Assembly (NCBI RefSeq): GCF_000949455.1
Contig: NZ_JXXK01000011.1
Coordinates: 1-64,000 of the forward strand
Reading direction: 5' to 3'
Length of the DNA: 64,000 nucleotides
DNA from: Ruthenibacterium lactatiformans
GTDB lineage: Bacteria > Bacillota > Clostridia > Oscillospirales > Ruminococcaceae
Part shown: positions 53,756-62,618 of the stretch, one piece after another
Layout: each line of letters begins with the position of its first letter
How positions within the stretch are numbered: position 1 is the first letter of the stretch
Position numbers and translations under genes: made by a program
Notes under the pieces: model-generated
Told to the model about the DNA's origin: nothing
Databases searched by the model: none
What the model saw: only the letters and a program-made list of their open reading frames with translations

Positions 53756-54529
53756 TTGGGAAAAGTGATCGCAGTCGCCAATCAAAAAGGCGGGGTGGGA
53801 AAAACCACAACAGCCGTAAATCTGGCGTCCAGTGTTGCGGCGCAGGGCAAGCATGTTCTGATTGTTGACCTGGACCCGCAAGGCAATACTACCAGCGGCT
53901 TCGGCGTGACAAAGCGCAGCGTAGAAACCAGTGTGTATCAGCTTTTAACCGGGGAGGCACCGGCCTCTGCGGGCATTCAGCACACAAAATACCGTGTGGA
54001 CCTGATTGCCTCCAATATCCAATTGTCCGGTGCAGGCCTGGAATTGGTAAATATGCAACGTCGGGAATCCCGTCTGCGGGAAGCCTTGACTCCGGTCCTG
54101 AATCAATACGATTTTATTTTTATCGACTGTCCCCCTTCCCTGGACCTGCTCACTCTCAACGGGCTGTGTGCCTGCGATACGGTATTGGTCCCCATTCAGT
54201 GTGAATTTTTTGCGCTGGAAGGGCTGTCGGAGCTGATGAACACCATCCGAAATGTCAAAAAGATCTATAACCCTTACATCGAGATAGAAGGCGTACTGCT
54301 GACGATGTACGACGGAAGGCTGAATTTGACGCTTCAGGTCGTGCAGGAAGTGAAAAAATACTTTGGTAATAAGGTTTATAAGACAACGATTCCACGCAAT
54401 GTACGGCTTTCAGAAGCGCCCAGCTTCGGCGCGCCCATCAATTACTACGACGGCGCGTCCAAAGGTGCAGAAGCATACGCTTATCTTGCGGCGGAATTCA
54501 TCAAAAACAATAAGAAAGGCGGTGCGTGA
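53756..54529 (+). CDS. parA: chromosome partitioning ATPase ParA/Soj
   Basis: 257 aa from TTG 53756 with CGGAGGG upstream. Deviant Walker A VANQKGGVGKTTTAVNLASS, LIVDLDPQGNTTSG, FIFIDCPPSLDLLTLN. Drives segregation and modulates DnaA together with ParB. TATACT at 53670-53675 could be its -10. Confidence 0.97.
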   Translation: MGKVIAVANQKGGVGKTTTAVNLASSVAAQGKHVLIVDLDPQGNTTSGFGVTKRSVETSVYQLLTGEAPASAGIQHTKYRVDLIASNIQLSGAGLELVNMQRRESRLREALTPVLNQYDFIFIDCPPSLDLLTLNGLCACDTVLVPIQCEFFALEGLSELMNTIRNVKKIYNPYIEIEGVLLTMYDGRLNLTLQVVQEVKKYFGNKVYKTTIPRNVRLSEAPSFGAPINYYDGASKGAEAYAYLAAEFIKNNKKGGA

Positions 54530-54532
54530 CGC

Positions 54533-55399
54533 ATGGCAAAAAAAGGAGGCCTCGGCAGAGGTCTTGACATCCTGTTTCAGGATACAGGCGCGGGCGGCGG
54601 CGATGAAGGCGTCAGCACGCTGCGTCTTGCGGAAATAGAGCCGGACAAAAATCAGCCGCGCAAAGCGTTTGACGATACGGCATTGTCCGAGCTTGCGGCC
54701 AGTATTACAGAGCACGGCGTTTTGCAGCCCATCGTGGTGCGTCCGTCCCCCGCAGGGGGATATATCATTGTAGCGGGCGAACGCCGCTGGCGTGCTGCGC
54801 GCCTGGCGGGCCTGACGGAGATCCCTGCATTGATCAAGGATATCTCGGACACACAGGCCATGGAGATTGCTCTCATTGAAAATCTTCAGCGCGAGGACCT
54901 GGACCCCGTGGAAGAGGCTTTGGGATACCGTCAGCTCATGGAACGGTGCAGCTATACGCAGGAGGCGGCCGCAGCACGGCTTTCCAAAAGCCGCAGCGCG
55001 GTGGCAAACAGTCTTCGCCTTCTGAACCTGCCGGAAAAAGCGCTGGGATATCTGCGCGCGGGCAAGCTGTCTGCCGGGCATGCGAAAGCTGTACTCTCGC
55101 TGGAAAGCCGCGAGGCGCAGCAGCAGGCGGCAGACATCATCGTCAAAGAAGGGCTGAATGTACGCCAGGCAGAAGCGCTTTGCAAAAAAATGGCGAAAAA
55201 ACCCCGTCCTAAGCGGGAACTCACCCTCCCTCCCCTGCCCTGTGAGGTGGAATTGAGCCTGAAAGAGGCTCTGGGTACTGAAGTACATGTGCAGTACAAA
55301 GAAGGCAAAGGCAGCCTGAATGTGAGTTTCTATTCCGACGAACAGCTTAGGGCGTTTGCGAATCTCTTGGGAAAATATGAAAAGGAGCGAAATCTATAA
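54533..55399 (+). CDS. parB: chromosome partitioning protein ParB/Spo0J
   Basis: 288 aa, 3 bp after parA. MAKKGGLGRGLDILFQDTG, LRLAEIEPDKNQPRKAFDD, CTPase motif IIVAGERRWRAARLAGLTEI, LIENLQREDLDPVEEALGY, and an HTH in EAAAARLSKSRSAVANSLRL. Binds the three parS sites upstream. Confidence 0.97.
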   Translation: MAKKGGLGRGLDILFQDTGAGGGDEGVSTLRLAEIEPDKNQPRKAFDDTALSELAASITEHGVLQPIVVRPSPAGGYIIVAGERRWRAARLAGLTEIPALIKDISDTQAMEIALIENLQREDLDPVEEALGYRQLMERCSYTQEAAAARLSKSRSAVANSLRLLNLPEKALGYLRAGKLSAGHAKAVLSLESREAQQQAADIIVKEGLNVRQAEALCKKMAKKPRPKRELTLPPLPCEVELSLKEALGTEVHVQYKEGKGSLNVSFYSDEQLRAFANLLGKYEKERNL

Positions 55400-56685
55400 T
55401 GCTGGATATCAAATTTGTACGGGAAAACCCCGAACTTGTAAAGGAAAATATCAAAAAGAAATTTCAGGACAGCAAGCTGCTGCTGGTGGATGAAGTGATC
55501 GCGCTGGATGCCGAATACCGCGCAGCCATTACCGAGGGCGATGGGCTGCGCGCACAGCGCAATAAGCTGTCCAAAAGCATTGGTGCGCTGATGGCACAAG
55601 GCAAAAAGGACGAAGCGGAAGCTGTGAAAAAGCAGGTCACCGAGCAGGCGGACCGCCTGAAAGAGTTGGAGATGCGTGAGGCGGAGCTTCAGGAGGAAGT
55701 ACGCCAGCGGATGCTTGTCATCCCCAATATGCTGGACCCCAGTGTACCCATCGGCCGCGACGACAGCGAGAATGTGGAGGTACAGCGTTTTGGTGAGCCT
55801 GTTGTGCCGGATTTTGAAATCCCCTATCATACCGAGATCATGGAACGCTTTGGCGGTATCGACCTGGACAGCGCCCGCCGTGTGGCGGGCAATGGGTTCT
55901 ATTACCTGCTTGGGGATATTGCCCGCCTGCATGAAGCCGTTCTGGCATATGCCCGGGATTTTATGATCGAAAAGGGCTTCACCTATGTCATTCCCCCGTT
56001 CATGATGCATGGCAGCGTGGTGCAGGGTGTAATGAGCTTTCCCGAAATGGACGCCATGATGTATAAGATCGAAGGCGAAGATCTGTATCTCATCGGTACG
56101 TCTGAACACACGATGATCGGCCGTTTTGTAGACCAGCTCATCCCTGAGGCCCAGCTTCCGCTGACGCTCACCAGCTATTCCCCCTGCTTCCGCAAGGAAA
56201 AAGGCGCTCACGGCTTGGAGGAGCGCGGCATTTACCGTATCCACCAGTTTGAAAAGCAGGAAATGATCGTGCTCTGCAAGCCGGAGGACAGCATGGCATG
56301 GTACGAAAAGCTGTGGCGCAACAGTGTGGAGCTGTTCCGCAGCCTGGATATCCCGGTGCGACAGCTGGAATGCTGCTCCGGGGACCTGGCGGATCTGAAG
56401 GTGAAGAGCTGCGACATCGAAGCGTGGAGCCCCCGCCAGCAGAAATATTTCGAGGTATGCAGCTGCTCAAATCTGGGCGACGCACAGAGCCGCCGCCTGA
56501 AGATCCGCATCAAAGGCGAGGACGGGAAAAACTATCTGCCGCATACGCTGAACAATACCTGTGTGGCTCCGCCCCGCATGCTTATCGCGTTTTTGGAAAA
56601 TAATTTGCGTGCTGACGGCAGCGTGCGCATTCCCGAGGTGCTACGTCCCTACATGGGTGGGAAGGCAGAATTGCAGAAAGCATAA
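55399..56685 (+). CDS. serS: serine-tRNA ligase
   Basis: 428 aa, ATG overlapping the parB stop by one base. The N-terminal coiled-coil arm (about 25-110) binds tRNA-Ser. Class II motif 2 is SPCFRKEKGAHGLEERGIYR, with HQFEKQEMIVLCKPEDS after it, and motif 3 near LNNTCVAPPRMLIAFLEN. Complete length. Confidence 0.97.
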   Translation: MLDIKFVRENPELVKENIKKKFQDSKLLLVDEVIALDAEYRAAITEGDGLRAQRNKLSKSIGALMAQGKKDEAEAVKKQVTEQADRLKELEMREAELQEEVRQRMLVIPNMLDPSVPIGRDDSENVEVQRFGEPVVPDFEIPYHTEIMERFGGIDLDSARRVAGNGFYYLLGDIARLHEAVLAYARDFMIEKGFTYVIPPFMMHGSVVQGVMSFPEMDAMMYKIEGEDLYLIGTSEHTMIGRFVDQLIPEAQLPLTLTSYSPCFRKEKGAHGLEERGIYRIHQFEKQEMIVLCKPEDSMAWYEKLWRNSVELFRSLDIPVRQLECCSGDLADLKVKSCDIEAWSPRQQKYFEVCSCSNLGDAQSRRLKIRIKGEDGKNYLPHTLNNTCVAPPRMLIAFLENNLRADGSVRIPEVLRPYMGGKAELQKA

Positions 56686-56700
56686 TTGGAAAATAATGGA

Positions 56701-56739
56701 AAATATCCCCGGCTTTTCCAATGTGAGCCGGGGATATTT
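56701..56739 (+). terminator. hairpin after serS
   Basis: Perfect 14-bp stem (56701-56714 with 56726-56739), 11-nt loop. Only a short T-rich stretch follows, so termination may be partial. Confidence 0.7.
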
Positions 56740-56864
56740 GGATTTCCATGCTTTTTCACCTGTAAAAGATTCAGACAAAGAATTATTTTGTTTGCCTCTG
56801 GGAACACTGGAAAGGCGAAGCGGCGAAAAAGCCGGAATACTGCGGGAATTTCCGTGAAAAATGC

Positions 56865-56893
56865 TTGACAACAGGGCACCTTTTCTATATAAT
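56865..56893 (+). promoter_or_regulatory. consensus promoter of the tRNA pair
   Basis: Perfect TTGACA (56865-56870), 17-bp spacer, perfect TATAAT (56888-56893), 32 bp before tRNA-Met. The strongest promoter seen in the window. Confidence 0.93.
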
Positions 56894-56925
56894 ATCAGAT
56901 GCACCACTTTTCTGTGGTTGTTTGT

Positions 56926-57002
56926 GGCGGTATAGCTCAGTTGGCTAGAGCATTCGGTTCATACCCGAAGTGTCACCGGTTCGAATCCAGTTACCGCTAC
57001 CA
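56926..57002 (+). tRNA. tRNA-Met (CAT)
   Basis: 77 nt with encoded CCA. Acceptor GGCGGTA pairs with TACCGCT (first pair G-U), anticodon CAT at 56960-56962 in a TTCGG/CCGAA stem, T loop TTCGAAT. Looks like the elongator tRNA. The T stem ACCGG/CCAGT has one C-A mismatch. Confidence 0.92.
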
Positions 57003-57005
57003 TAT

Positions 57006-57089
57006 TACAGGGTTTTGCTGAAAGTTGCGGGGTACTTGCTGCAATCGCGGCGGGTGTGAGGCTTTGGCAATATTCAGCAAAATCCTGTA
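57006..57089 (+). repeat. long hairpin between the two tRNA genes
   Basis: TACAGGGTTTTGCTGAA (57006-57022) is nearly the reverse complement of TTCAGCAAAATCCTGTA (57073-57089; one G-U), and the inner GTTGC/GCAAT segment extends the stem. The structure fills the spacer between the tRNAs and may be a processing signal. No gene inside. Confidence 0.75.
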
Positions 57090-57093
57090 TTAT

Positions 57094-57168
57094 GGCCCGA
57101 TGGTCAAGCGGTCAAGACATCGCCCTTTCACGGCGGTAACCCGGGTTCGATTCCCGGTCGGGTCACCA
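57094..57168 (+). tRNA. tRNA-Glu (TTC)
   Basis: 75 nt with CCA. Acceptor GGCCCGA/TCGGGTC, anticodon TTC at 57127-57129 in loop CTTTCAC, T loop TTCGATT with stem CCGGG/CCCGG. Confidence 0.96.
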
Positions 57169-57172
57169 GATG

Positions 57173-57218
57173 AAAACCGCACTGTACAGCCAAAAACGGT
57201 TGTACAGTGCGGTTTTTT
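57173..57218 (+). terminator. terminator of the tRNA operon
   Basis: Perfect 16-bp stem (57173-57188 with 57201-57216), 12-nt loop, T run. Confidence 0.93.
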
Positions 57219-57334
57219 ATGCATTTAAAATGCTGTGACAACGAAATGAGAACATCTTTTATGCCCTGTTCGTTTCCGTGCCGGCCAAACAGACCCGCAT
57301 GGCATGAAGAAAGGGCATGCTGCTATTTTTTACT

Positions 57335-57874
57335 TCAATAATTTTCCGCCTTGATTTCGGTATAGCTCTGGGAATGCCCGCATACAGGGCAAACTTCCGG
57401 CGAGCATGCGGCATACGTTACGTTTCCGCATACCATGCACACCCACACGGTGGGGCGCCCCTTACAAAAAACCTGGCAGTCCTCAATGTTGGCAGCCAGC
57501 TTGTTGTAACGCTGTTCATGCGTTTTTTCAATGTTCCCCACGCGGGTGAACAGTTCCGCCAGCTCCTCAAAGCCTTCACAGCGGGCGGTACGGGCAAATT
57601 CGGCATACATCTCGGTCCATTCATAGTGTTCCCCGGCTGCCGCGTCCCGCAGGTTTTCCAGCGTGCCGGGCACTTCGCCGCCGGAAAGATGCTTAAGCCA
57701 GATCTCGGCGTGTTCCTGTTCATTGCGGGATGTTTCATCAAAGATGTTCCCCATCTGCTCGTAGCCGTCTTCCCGCGCACGCAGCGCATAGATCTTATAT
57801 TTTGCACAAGCGTGCAGCTCGCCCGAAAATGCGGTCTGCAGATTTTTCCACGTCTGACTGTGTTGCAGTTCCAT
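57335..57874 (-). CDS. rubrerythrin
   Basis: 179 aa from ATG 57874 (GGGAGG nine bases upstream; the TTG at 57880 is less well placed). Diiron four-helix domain with FSGELHACAKYKIYALRARE, NEQEHAEIWLKHL and NIEKTHEQRYNKL, then a C-terminal rubredoxin-like domain VWVCMVCGNVTYAACSPEVC and PVCGHSQSY. Reduces peroxide in anaerobes. Confidence 0.95.
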   Translation of the reverse strand: MELQHSQTWKNLQTAFSGELHACAKYKIYALRAREDGYEQMGNIFDETSRNEQEHAEIWLKHLSGGEVPGTLENLRDAAAGEHYEWTEMYAEFARTARCEGFEELAELFTRVGNIEKTHEQRYNKLAANIEDCQVFCKGRPTVWVCMVCGNVTYAACSPEVCPVCGHSQSYTEIKAENY

Positions 57875-57994
57875 GGTCAATGCCTCCCGTTATATTGATG
57901 TGCCGCAAGACGGCAAAGCGCCGTCAAACCATTGTATGCGGCGGTACCCGGTTCTGACCATGCGCACGGGCACCTTAAAAGGAAGGGACAGAAA

Positions 57995-58030
57995 AAGCCC
58001 CGCCAGATTCTTTTGGGATCTGGCGGGGCT
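57995..58030 (-). terminator. terminator downstream of the decayed gene, minus strand
   Basis: AGCCCCGCCAGA and TCTGGCGGGGCT form a 12-bp stem followed by TTTTTCTG on the minus strand. It marks the original 3' end of the leftward gene or operon that ended near 58031. Confidence 0.8.
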
Positions 58031-58310
58031 TCAGCATTTGGAGCATTGTTCCCGGCAAGCCGCCTCACATCGAAAGAGGCGTTCCTTCGACACGCGGGCC
58101 GTCGGAATATAAAAATACGCTCTGCCGTCGTCGGTGCGCAGCAGAGGGATAACGGTCTCCTGTTTATAAGCCTGTGTGCGCTTCCTCAAAATGCTCAAAA
58201 CGCGGCAGGAATATGTGATAATGGGGCAAGATTTCCACGTCTGTCAGACAAAGCCCGGTGGTGTCCAACAAGCCGGCGGATTTATCATTTCCGGTGTGCA
58301 GCGGGCGACG
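58031..58310 (-). pseudogene. decayed fragment of a type 1 glutamine amidotransferase-like/peptidase S51 gene
   Basis: On the minus strand one frame reads SAGLLDTTGLCLTDVEILPH, then YHIFLPRFEHFEE, resembling the C-terminal region of these proteins (GLxLxDxxIxPHY). After FEE a one-base shift is needed to continue into TQAYKQETVIPLLRTDDGRA, YFYIPTARVSKERLF and a stop at 58031. No start codon or N-terminal half exists. The upstream HAD gene ends 50 bp before it. Confidence 0.6.
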
Positions 58311-58358
58311 AATGCAATGGAACACTGCATTACAAAGCGGCCGGCGCTGCAGCTGCTC

Positions 58359-59012
58359 TTAGGCATCCAGCACCAGCACACGGATATCCTCCGGGCTGCG
58401 GACGAGATAGGACGCGCCCGCGCCGCACAGCTCGTCCCCGGTGCGGAAGCCCCACAGAACGCCGCAGCCCGCAAGCCCGGCATTGCGGGCTGTTTCAATG
58501 TCCACGCCGCTGTCCCCCACATAAAGCACCTGCTGCGCAGCAAGGCCGAAAGCGGCGCGCATGCCGTTCACAAGATGCGGGTCGGGCTTCGTGGGGGTGC
58601 CCAGCGTATGGCCGGCCACTGCGTCAAACAGACCCGGAAAATAATGACTGACAACGCTTTTGGTGAGAGCATCCTCCTTATTGGACACGACGCCCAGTTT
58701 TACGCCTGCGCCGTGCAGCGCGGCAAGCAGGGCGGGGATGCCGGGATACGGAGCCGTAGCGTCCTCCTTGTGCGCGTCGTAATAAGGGAAAAACAACCGG
58801 GCTGCCTGCGCCTGCGTAGCTTCGTCCCGGTGCCCGGGAGGAAGAAAACGCTCGATCAGCTTGGGAATGCCGTTGCCCACCATGTATTTGTATTCTTCTT
58901 CCGTATGGGGCGCAAAGCCCATTTCGGCCAGCGTATGATTGGCCGCGGCGGCAAGATCGCCGATGGTGTTCAGCAGCGTGCCGTCAAGATCGAATATCAC
59001 AGCTCGATACAA
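58359..59012 (-). CDS. HAD hydrolase, phosphoglycolate phosphatase-like
   Basis: 217 aa, TTG start at 59012 with a weak ribosome site. Motif I AVIFDLDGTLLNTIGDLAAA, motif II LGVVSNKEDALT, Lys in PTKPDPHLV, motif IV VLYVGDSGVDIETARNAG. Typical Gph/PGP length. It clears phosphoglycolate or another small phosphate ester. Confidence 0.88.
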   Translation of the reverse strand: MYRAVIFDLDGTLLNTIGDLAAAANHTLAEMGFAPHTEEEYKYMVGNGIPKLIERFLPPGHRDEATQAQAARLFFPYYDAHKEDATAPYPGIPALLAALHGAGVKLGVVSNKEDALTKSVVSHYFPGLFDAVAGHTLGTPTKPDPHLVNGMRAAFGLAAQQVLYVGDSGVDIETARNAGLAGCGVLWGFRTGDELCGAGASYLVRSPEDIRVLVLDA

Positions 59013-59091
59013 AAGAATCAGCTTCTTTCAAGAATGAGAATAAAACGCGGTGCGGTTCCTGCACAGCGGCGGAAAAGCACGGTGACGCCGC

Positions 59092-60471
59092 TTACAGCGT
59101 GAACGGGATTTCCCGCGCCAGATATTGCAGTACGCCGCGCACGCGGTACTGCAGCCCGCAGGGCAGGTGCACCCGCACGTCGCACCGTCCGCCGCTGACG
59201 GAAAATGGGTTTTCCAGCAGCGTATAGGAAAGATCCGGCGTGAACACACAAACCTCATGCCGGGTAAAAAAACGGGTATAACATACGGACAGCGTGCGGT
59301 TGGCGTTTTTGTGCAGGCCTTCACGGAAAAAGCCCTCCAACGAAACCAGCAGCCCAGCGAGGGCAAGCACCACCGGTACGAAAAGCATGGGCAGAATCTG
59401 CGGCATTGCGTAAGAGGCCACGCCGCACAGCGCCAAAGAAAGAGCGAGCAGCGTGCCGGGCTGCCAAAGATACTGCACCGGGCTTTTGCGTGCAGGCATG
59501 CACAGCGGACCGTCCGGCGGGCAGAAGTTGGGCAGCAGGCGCTCCACTGTCCGCTCTTCCCCTTTTTTATAGACCAGCACGGGCAGATCGCCTCCGCGGA
59601 AGCTGCCTGCGGAAAGGTATACCGGATAGCGCCGCAGAAGGCGCGCCGGCGGCGTAACGCACACATCGCAGGCGGACACACAGGCCACCAGGATACGCCG
59701 CTCGATGAGCGTGACAAAGCCGCCTTTGCTGATGATGACTCCGCCGTTCCGGCATACCTTAAAGCCTGCCGTGTGCAGCAGCGCATACAAAAAGGTGAAT
59801 CCCGTCACGGCAAAGCCCAGCGTTACCAGAAAAGCCAGGCCCGTGGGCAGATACCGCGCCGCAAACAGCTCGACCTCATGAAAAGTGTCCAGCGCGATTT
59901 GCTGGAAATTCTGCCCCAGAACCTCATCCAGCTGTTTCACACCCCACAGGGCAAAAGCGCTGCTGGTGATGATATTGGCACTCAGCATCACGAAGCTCAG
60001 ACGTTCAAAGCCCGTGGGCTCGAATACGGACGTATCGCTGCGCACAGGCAGAAGAACATCCGCCACCGCAGCCGCGTCCTTTTTATGAAGAAACATGGAA
60101 TAACTTTTGGGCGAGGCGTTCGTTTTGAAATACAGCGTTATACGGCTTGCGCCCAGCATGCGGCAGTACAAAGGGCGGGCGATCTCCAGCGCCGCGATGC
60201 TGGCTCTGCCGAAGGTGTGATAGCTGCGGTAAAACACGCCCTGCGTCACCTTTACGGCGCCGTCCTCCAGCCGGAAGGCTGTGGCACGCCAAAGAGCCAG
60301 CGCCGCAGCAGCGCAGGCCAGCAGGATAACGGCGTCCTGCCGGAGCGCCGCCCAAAGGCTGTCCAGGTCGAACGCAAGCAGCGCCTGAAGCATCGGTACC
60401 AGGCACAGCAGCAGGCCGTACCGCAGATAATGGACCGCAAAAATGATATGGAACCGGCGTTGCCTGTTCAC
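59092..60471 (-). CDS. bacterial PH (bPH2)-domain membrane protein, YdbT-like
   Basis: 459 aa from GTG 60471, which has GGGGGAAG upstream and overlaps the preceding stop. Membrane helices near 10-30 and 37-57, repeated PH modules (RLEDGAVKVTQGVFYRSYHT; GGVIISKGGFVTLIERRILV), further helix pairs (MPQILPMLFVPVVLALAGLL). YdbS/YdbT pairs are conserved in Firmicutes and linked to stress or peptide resistance. Exact role unknown. Confidence 0.8.
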   Translation of the reverse strand: MNRQRRFHIIFAVHYLRYGLLLCLVPMLQALLAFDLDSLWAALRQDAVILLACAAAALALWRATAFRLEDGAVKVTQGVFYRSYHTFGRASIAALEIARPLYCRMLGASRITLYFKTNASPKSYSMFLHKKDAAAVADVLLPVRSDTSVFEPTGFERLSFVMLSANIITSSAFALWGVKQLDEVLGQNFQQIALDTFHEVELFAARYLPTGLAFLVTLGFAVTGFTFLYALLHTAGFKVCRNGGVIISKGGFVTLIERRILVACVSACDVCVTPPARLLRRYPVYLSAGSFRGGDLPVLVYKKGEERTVERLLPNFCPPDGPLCMPARKSPVQYLWQPGTLLALSLALCGVASYAMPQILPMLFVPVVLALAGLLVSLEGFFREGLHKNANRTLSVCYTRFFTRHEVCVFTPDLSYTLLENPFSVSGGRCDVRVHLPCGLQYRVRGVLQYLAREIPFTL

Positions 60472-60884
60472 AGCAGCTTCCCCCCGTGCGTCAGCTTGGC
60501 GGAAAGGCACTCCGCGTCCGCCTTGCGCATACCGGGCACCAACGTGGTGCAGCCGCTGGAGTACAGGAAGAACAGGCAGGTGCCCGTCATGCGCTGCAGC
60601 GGCGTCTGCACGATGTGGCAGCCCGCAAGGAACCGCAGCGGGATGCGCCGCGTTACGGGAAACAGCAGGCCGCGCCGAAGCGTCAGATGGTTGCCGCCCA
60701 CACGCACGCAGGACGAAGCCAGCCGCGGCGCCAGCACGCCGAAGCACGCCGCAAGCCACAGCAGAAATACCGCCAGCGTCGGCGTAAAGAAATTTTTCCA
60801 GAACGGCAGGCACAGCATCGCGCCCAGTGCGGCGCACCAGCCGCTGACGATGGCGGCGCCGTGCCGCGGGACAGAAAATTCCAT
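60468..60884 (-). CDS. bacterial PH-domain membrane protein, YdbS-like
   Basis: 138 aa, ATG 60884 with AAAGGAAG. Two N-terminal helices (AAIVSGWCAALGAMLCLPFW, LAVFLLWLAACFGVLAPRL), then one PH module (LTLRRGLLFPVTRRIPLRFL). Translationally coupled (GTGA) to the YdbT-like gene. Confidence 0.82.
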   Translation of the reverse strand: MEFSVPRHGAAIVSGWCAALGAMLCLPFWKNFFTPTLAVFLLWLAACFGVLAPRLASSCVRVGGNHLTLRRGLLFPVTRRIPLRFLAGCHIVQTPLQRMTGTCLFFLYSSGCTTLVPGMRKADAECLSAKLTHGGKLL

Positions 60885-60926
60885 AGATCTTCCTTTCCGC
60901 CGAAACCGGGAGCCGCCCGTGCGGGG

Positions 60927-61595
60927 CTATTTTACGTCCGCCAGGTTCCAGCTTTGTGCCAGCTCGTGGAACGCCGTGTTTTTGGCCAGCACCACGACTT
61001 TATCGTTCACCAGGATCTGCGTATTGCCGCGGGGGACGATCAGCTCACCGTCCCGCGTGATGGAAATGACCACCGCATCCTTGGGGATGATAAGCTCAGC
61101 CAGCGTTTTCCCCGCATGGGCGAAGCCCTGTGGAATGAGCACCTCGGTGAGCGAGGCCGTCCCCCCCGCAAGGCTGAGCAGCTGCTGGATGGCCGCCGTC
61201 TCCACCTCGCGCTCGATGAGGTGCGTCAGGTTATCGGTAGCGCTCACGGCAATGTCCACGCCCAGTTTTTTCAGCACTGCGGCGTTTTTGGGGTTGTTCA
61301 CTCGGGCCACCGTGCGCTTGACCTTGAACACCTGCTTTGCAAGCTGGCATACGATCAAATTGTCTTCGTCCCGGCCCGTTACCGCAACCATGGCGCTGCA
61401 GTGAGCCACGTCCGCACTCTCCTGCACTTCGGCAAAAGTGCCGTCGCCGCACACCACGGTCAGGTCCAGGCTGTCGGCCACCTTGCGGCACATGGCCGGG
61501 TCGTCCTCGATGAGCACCGGCGTGTGGCCGTGCTCCAGAAGGGTCTTGGCAAGATAGTAGCCCACTTTGCCTCCGCCCACGATACAAACACGCAT
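60927..61595 (-). CDS. TrkA family K+ uptake regulatory protein
   Basis: 222 aa. RCK_N Rossmann domain (MRVCIVGGGKVGYYLAKTLL, acidic end of strand 2 in PVLIEDD) and RCK_C domain (VISITRDGELIVPRGNTQIL). ATG 61595 with AAGGAG. Cytosolic gating subunit of a Trk/Ktr potassium channel; no TrkH gene is in the window. Confidence 0.93.
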   Translation of the reverse strand: MRVCIVGGGKVGYYLAKTLLEHGHTPVLIEDDPAMCRKVADSLDLTVVCGDGTFAEVQESADVAHCSAMVAVTGRDEDNLIVCQLAKQVFKVKRTVARVNNPKNAAVLKKLGVDIAVSATDNLTHLIEREVETAAIQQLLSLAGGTASLTEVLIPQGFAHAGKTLAELIIPKDAVVISITRDGELIVPRGNTQILVNDKVVVLAKNTAFHELAQSWNLADVK

Positions 61596-61658
61596 ATTTG
61601 TGTACTCCTTATGATGTTTCCCCGCATGGGCCGCTATCCGCGGCGGCGGGAGTATTCC

Positions 61659-62297
61659 TCAGTCCGCCAGTTCCGCAAACAGGATCTTATCATCCACATG
61701 CAGCGTAGGCTGGGTGTTGGCAAGTTCCATCGTGCCGTTGGCGCGCAGCACGCCGAATACCATCATGCCCGCCCGGGGCGGCTGTACGGACGAAAGCGGA
61801 CGGTTCCACTGATGCTTCGCGGCAGGTACAGCTGAAAAATTTGCCGTGGAGGAACCGAACATCACGCACTGGTCCTCGTCGTCCTCCTCCTGCAGAATAC
61901 CCGCCAGCAGGCCTTGGGCCGTCAGATTGGTGCCGCACACGATGCGCAGGCCAAAGCGCTCGGTGTAGACCTCTTTGCGGGAGGGCTCGGCCACGCGGGC
62001 GATGACGTGCTTCACACCGAACAGCTCGCGCGCGATCTGCGCTACCATCAGATTGATGTTGTCATCCTTGGTGACGGCGGCCACGGCGTCGCAGGCCTCA
62101 ATGCCCGCACTGCGCAGTACATCGCCGTCGATGGGCACGCCCGCCACGGCCATGCCGGAAAATGGCGGCTCCAGTTCATTGAGCAGAGCCAGATTGGCGG
62201 CGTCTTCGTCCAGCACGGAAACATCGTGCCCCAGCCGCTCCAGCACATGTACCAGCCTGCGGCCCACGCGGCCGCAGCCTACGATCAGGATATTCAT
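61659..62297 (-). CDS. TrkA family NAD-binding protein
   Basis: 212 aa. MNILIVGCGRVGRRLVHVLE, then SVLDEDAANLALL, VAAVTKDDNINLMVAQIARE and a C-terminal RCK_C-like MMVFGVLRANGTMELANTQP. Tandem TrkA proteins, as here, often form the two-component regulator of one channel. ATG 62297 with GAAGGAG. Confidence 0.92.
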   Translation of the reverse strand: MNILIVGCGRVGRRLVHVLERLGHDVSVLDEDAANLALLNELEPPFSGMAVAGVPIDGDVLRSAGIEACDAVAAVTKDDNINLMVAQIARELFGVKHVIARVAEPSRKEVYTERFGLRIVCGTNLTAQGLLAGILQEEDDEDQCVMFGSSTANFSAVPAAKHQWNRPLSSVQPPRAGMMVFGVLRANGTMELANTQPTLHVDDKILFAELAD

Positions 62298-62434
62298 AGC
62301 TTGTCTCCTTCGGTCTCCGCCGGGACGGAGCCCGGAGGCCCGCGCCGCGCGGACAATGGCGCGGCCGTGCGGCGGCGCTCTGCCCTCATTATACCCGTTC
62401 CCCGGCGGGGTTGCAACCGATACACATTTATGCT

Positions 62435-62463
62435 TTGCAGTTTTGCCGCGCCTGTGCTATAGT
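62435..62463 (+). promoter_or_regulatory. promoter of ilvD
   Basis: TTGCAG (62435-62440), 17-bp spacer, TATAGT (62458-62463). It gives a leader of about 235 nt. The rest of 62298-62434 shows only the trkA upstream region. Confidence 0.65.
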
Positions 62464-62485
62464 ATCAGTGTATAAAAACAGCGGT

Positions 62486-62618
62486 TTTCCGCCGCGCGGC
62501 GGAAAGCTCCGAAGGCTTCATCCGATGCCGCAGGCGCGAACGGAAAGGCCGCGGAGCGCCGGCCGGGCCCGGGAAAGCGTTCAGCGCCCGTCCGCGGCCT
62601 TGGCTGTGCGCCGTTTTT
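62486..62618 (+). promoter_or_regulatory. structured ilvD leader, possible attenuator
   Basis: A 20-bp palindrome (62486-62505), then an 11-bp stem AAGGCCGCGGA (62545-62555) with 62591-62601, nested in GGCGC (62533-62537) and GCGCC (62608-62612) followed by TTTTT (62614-62618). It could act as an attenuator. T-box specifier and anti-terminator motifs are not seen, and no Leu/Ile/Val-rich leader peptide is evident. Confidence 0.4.
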
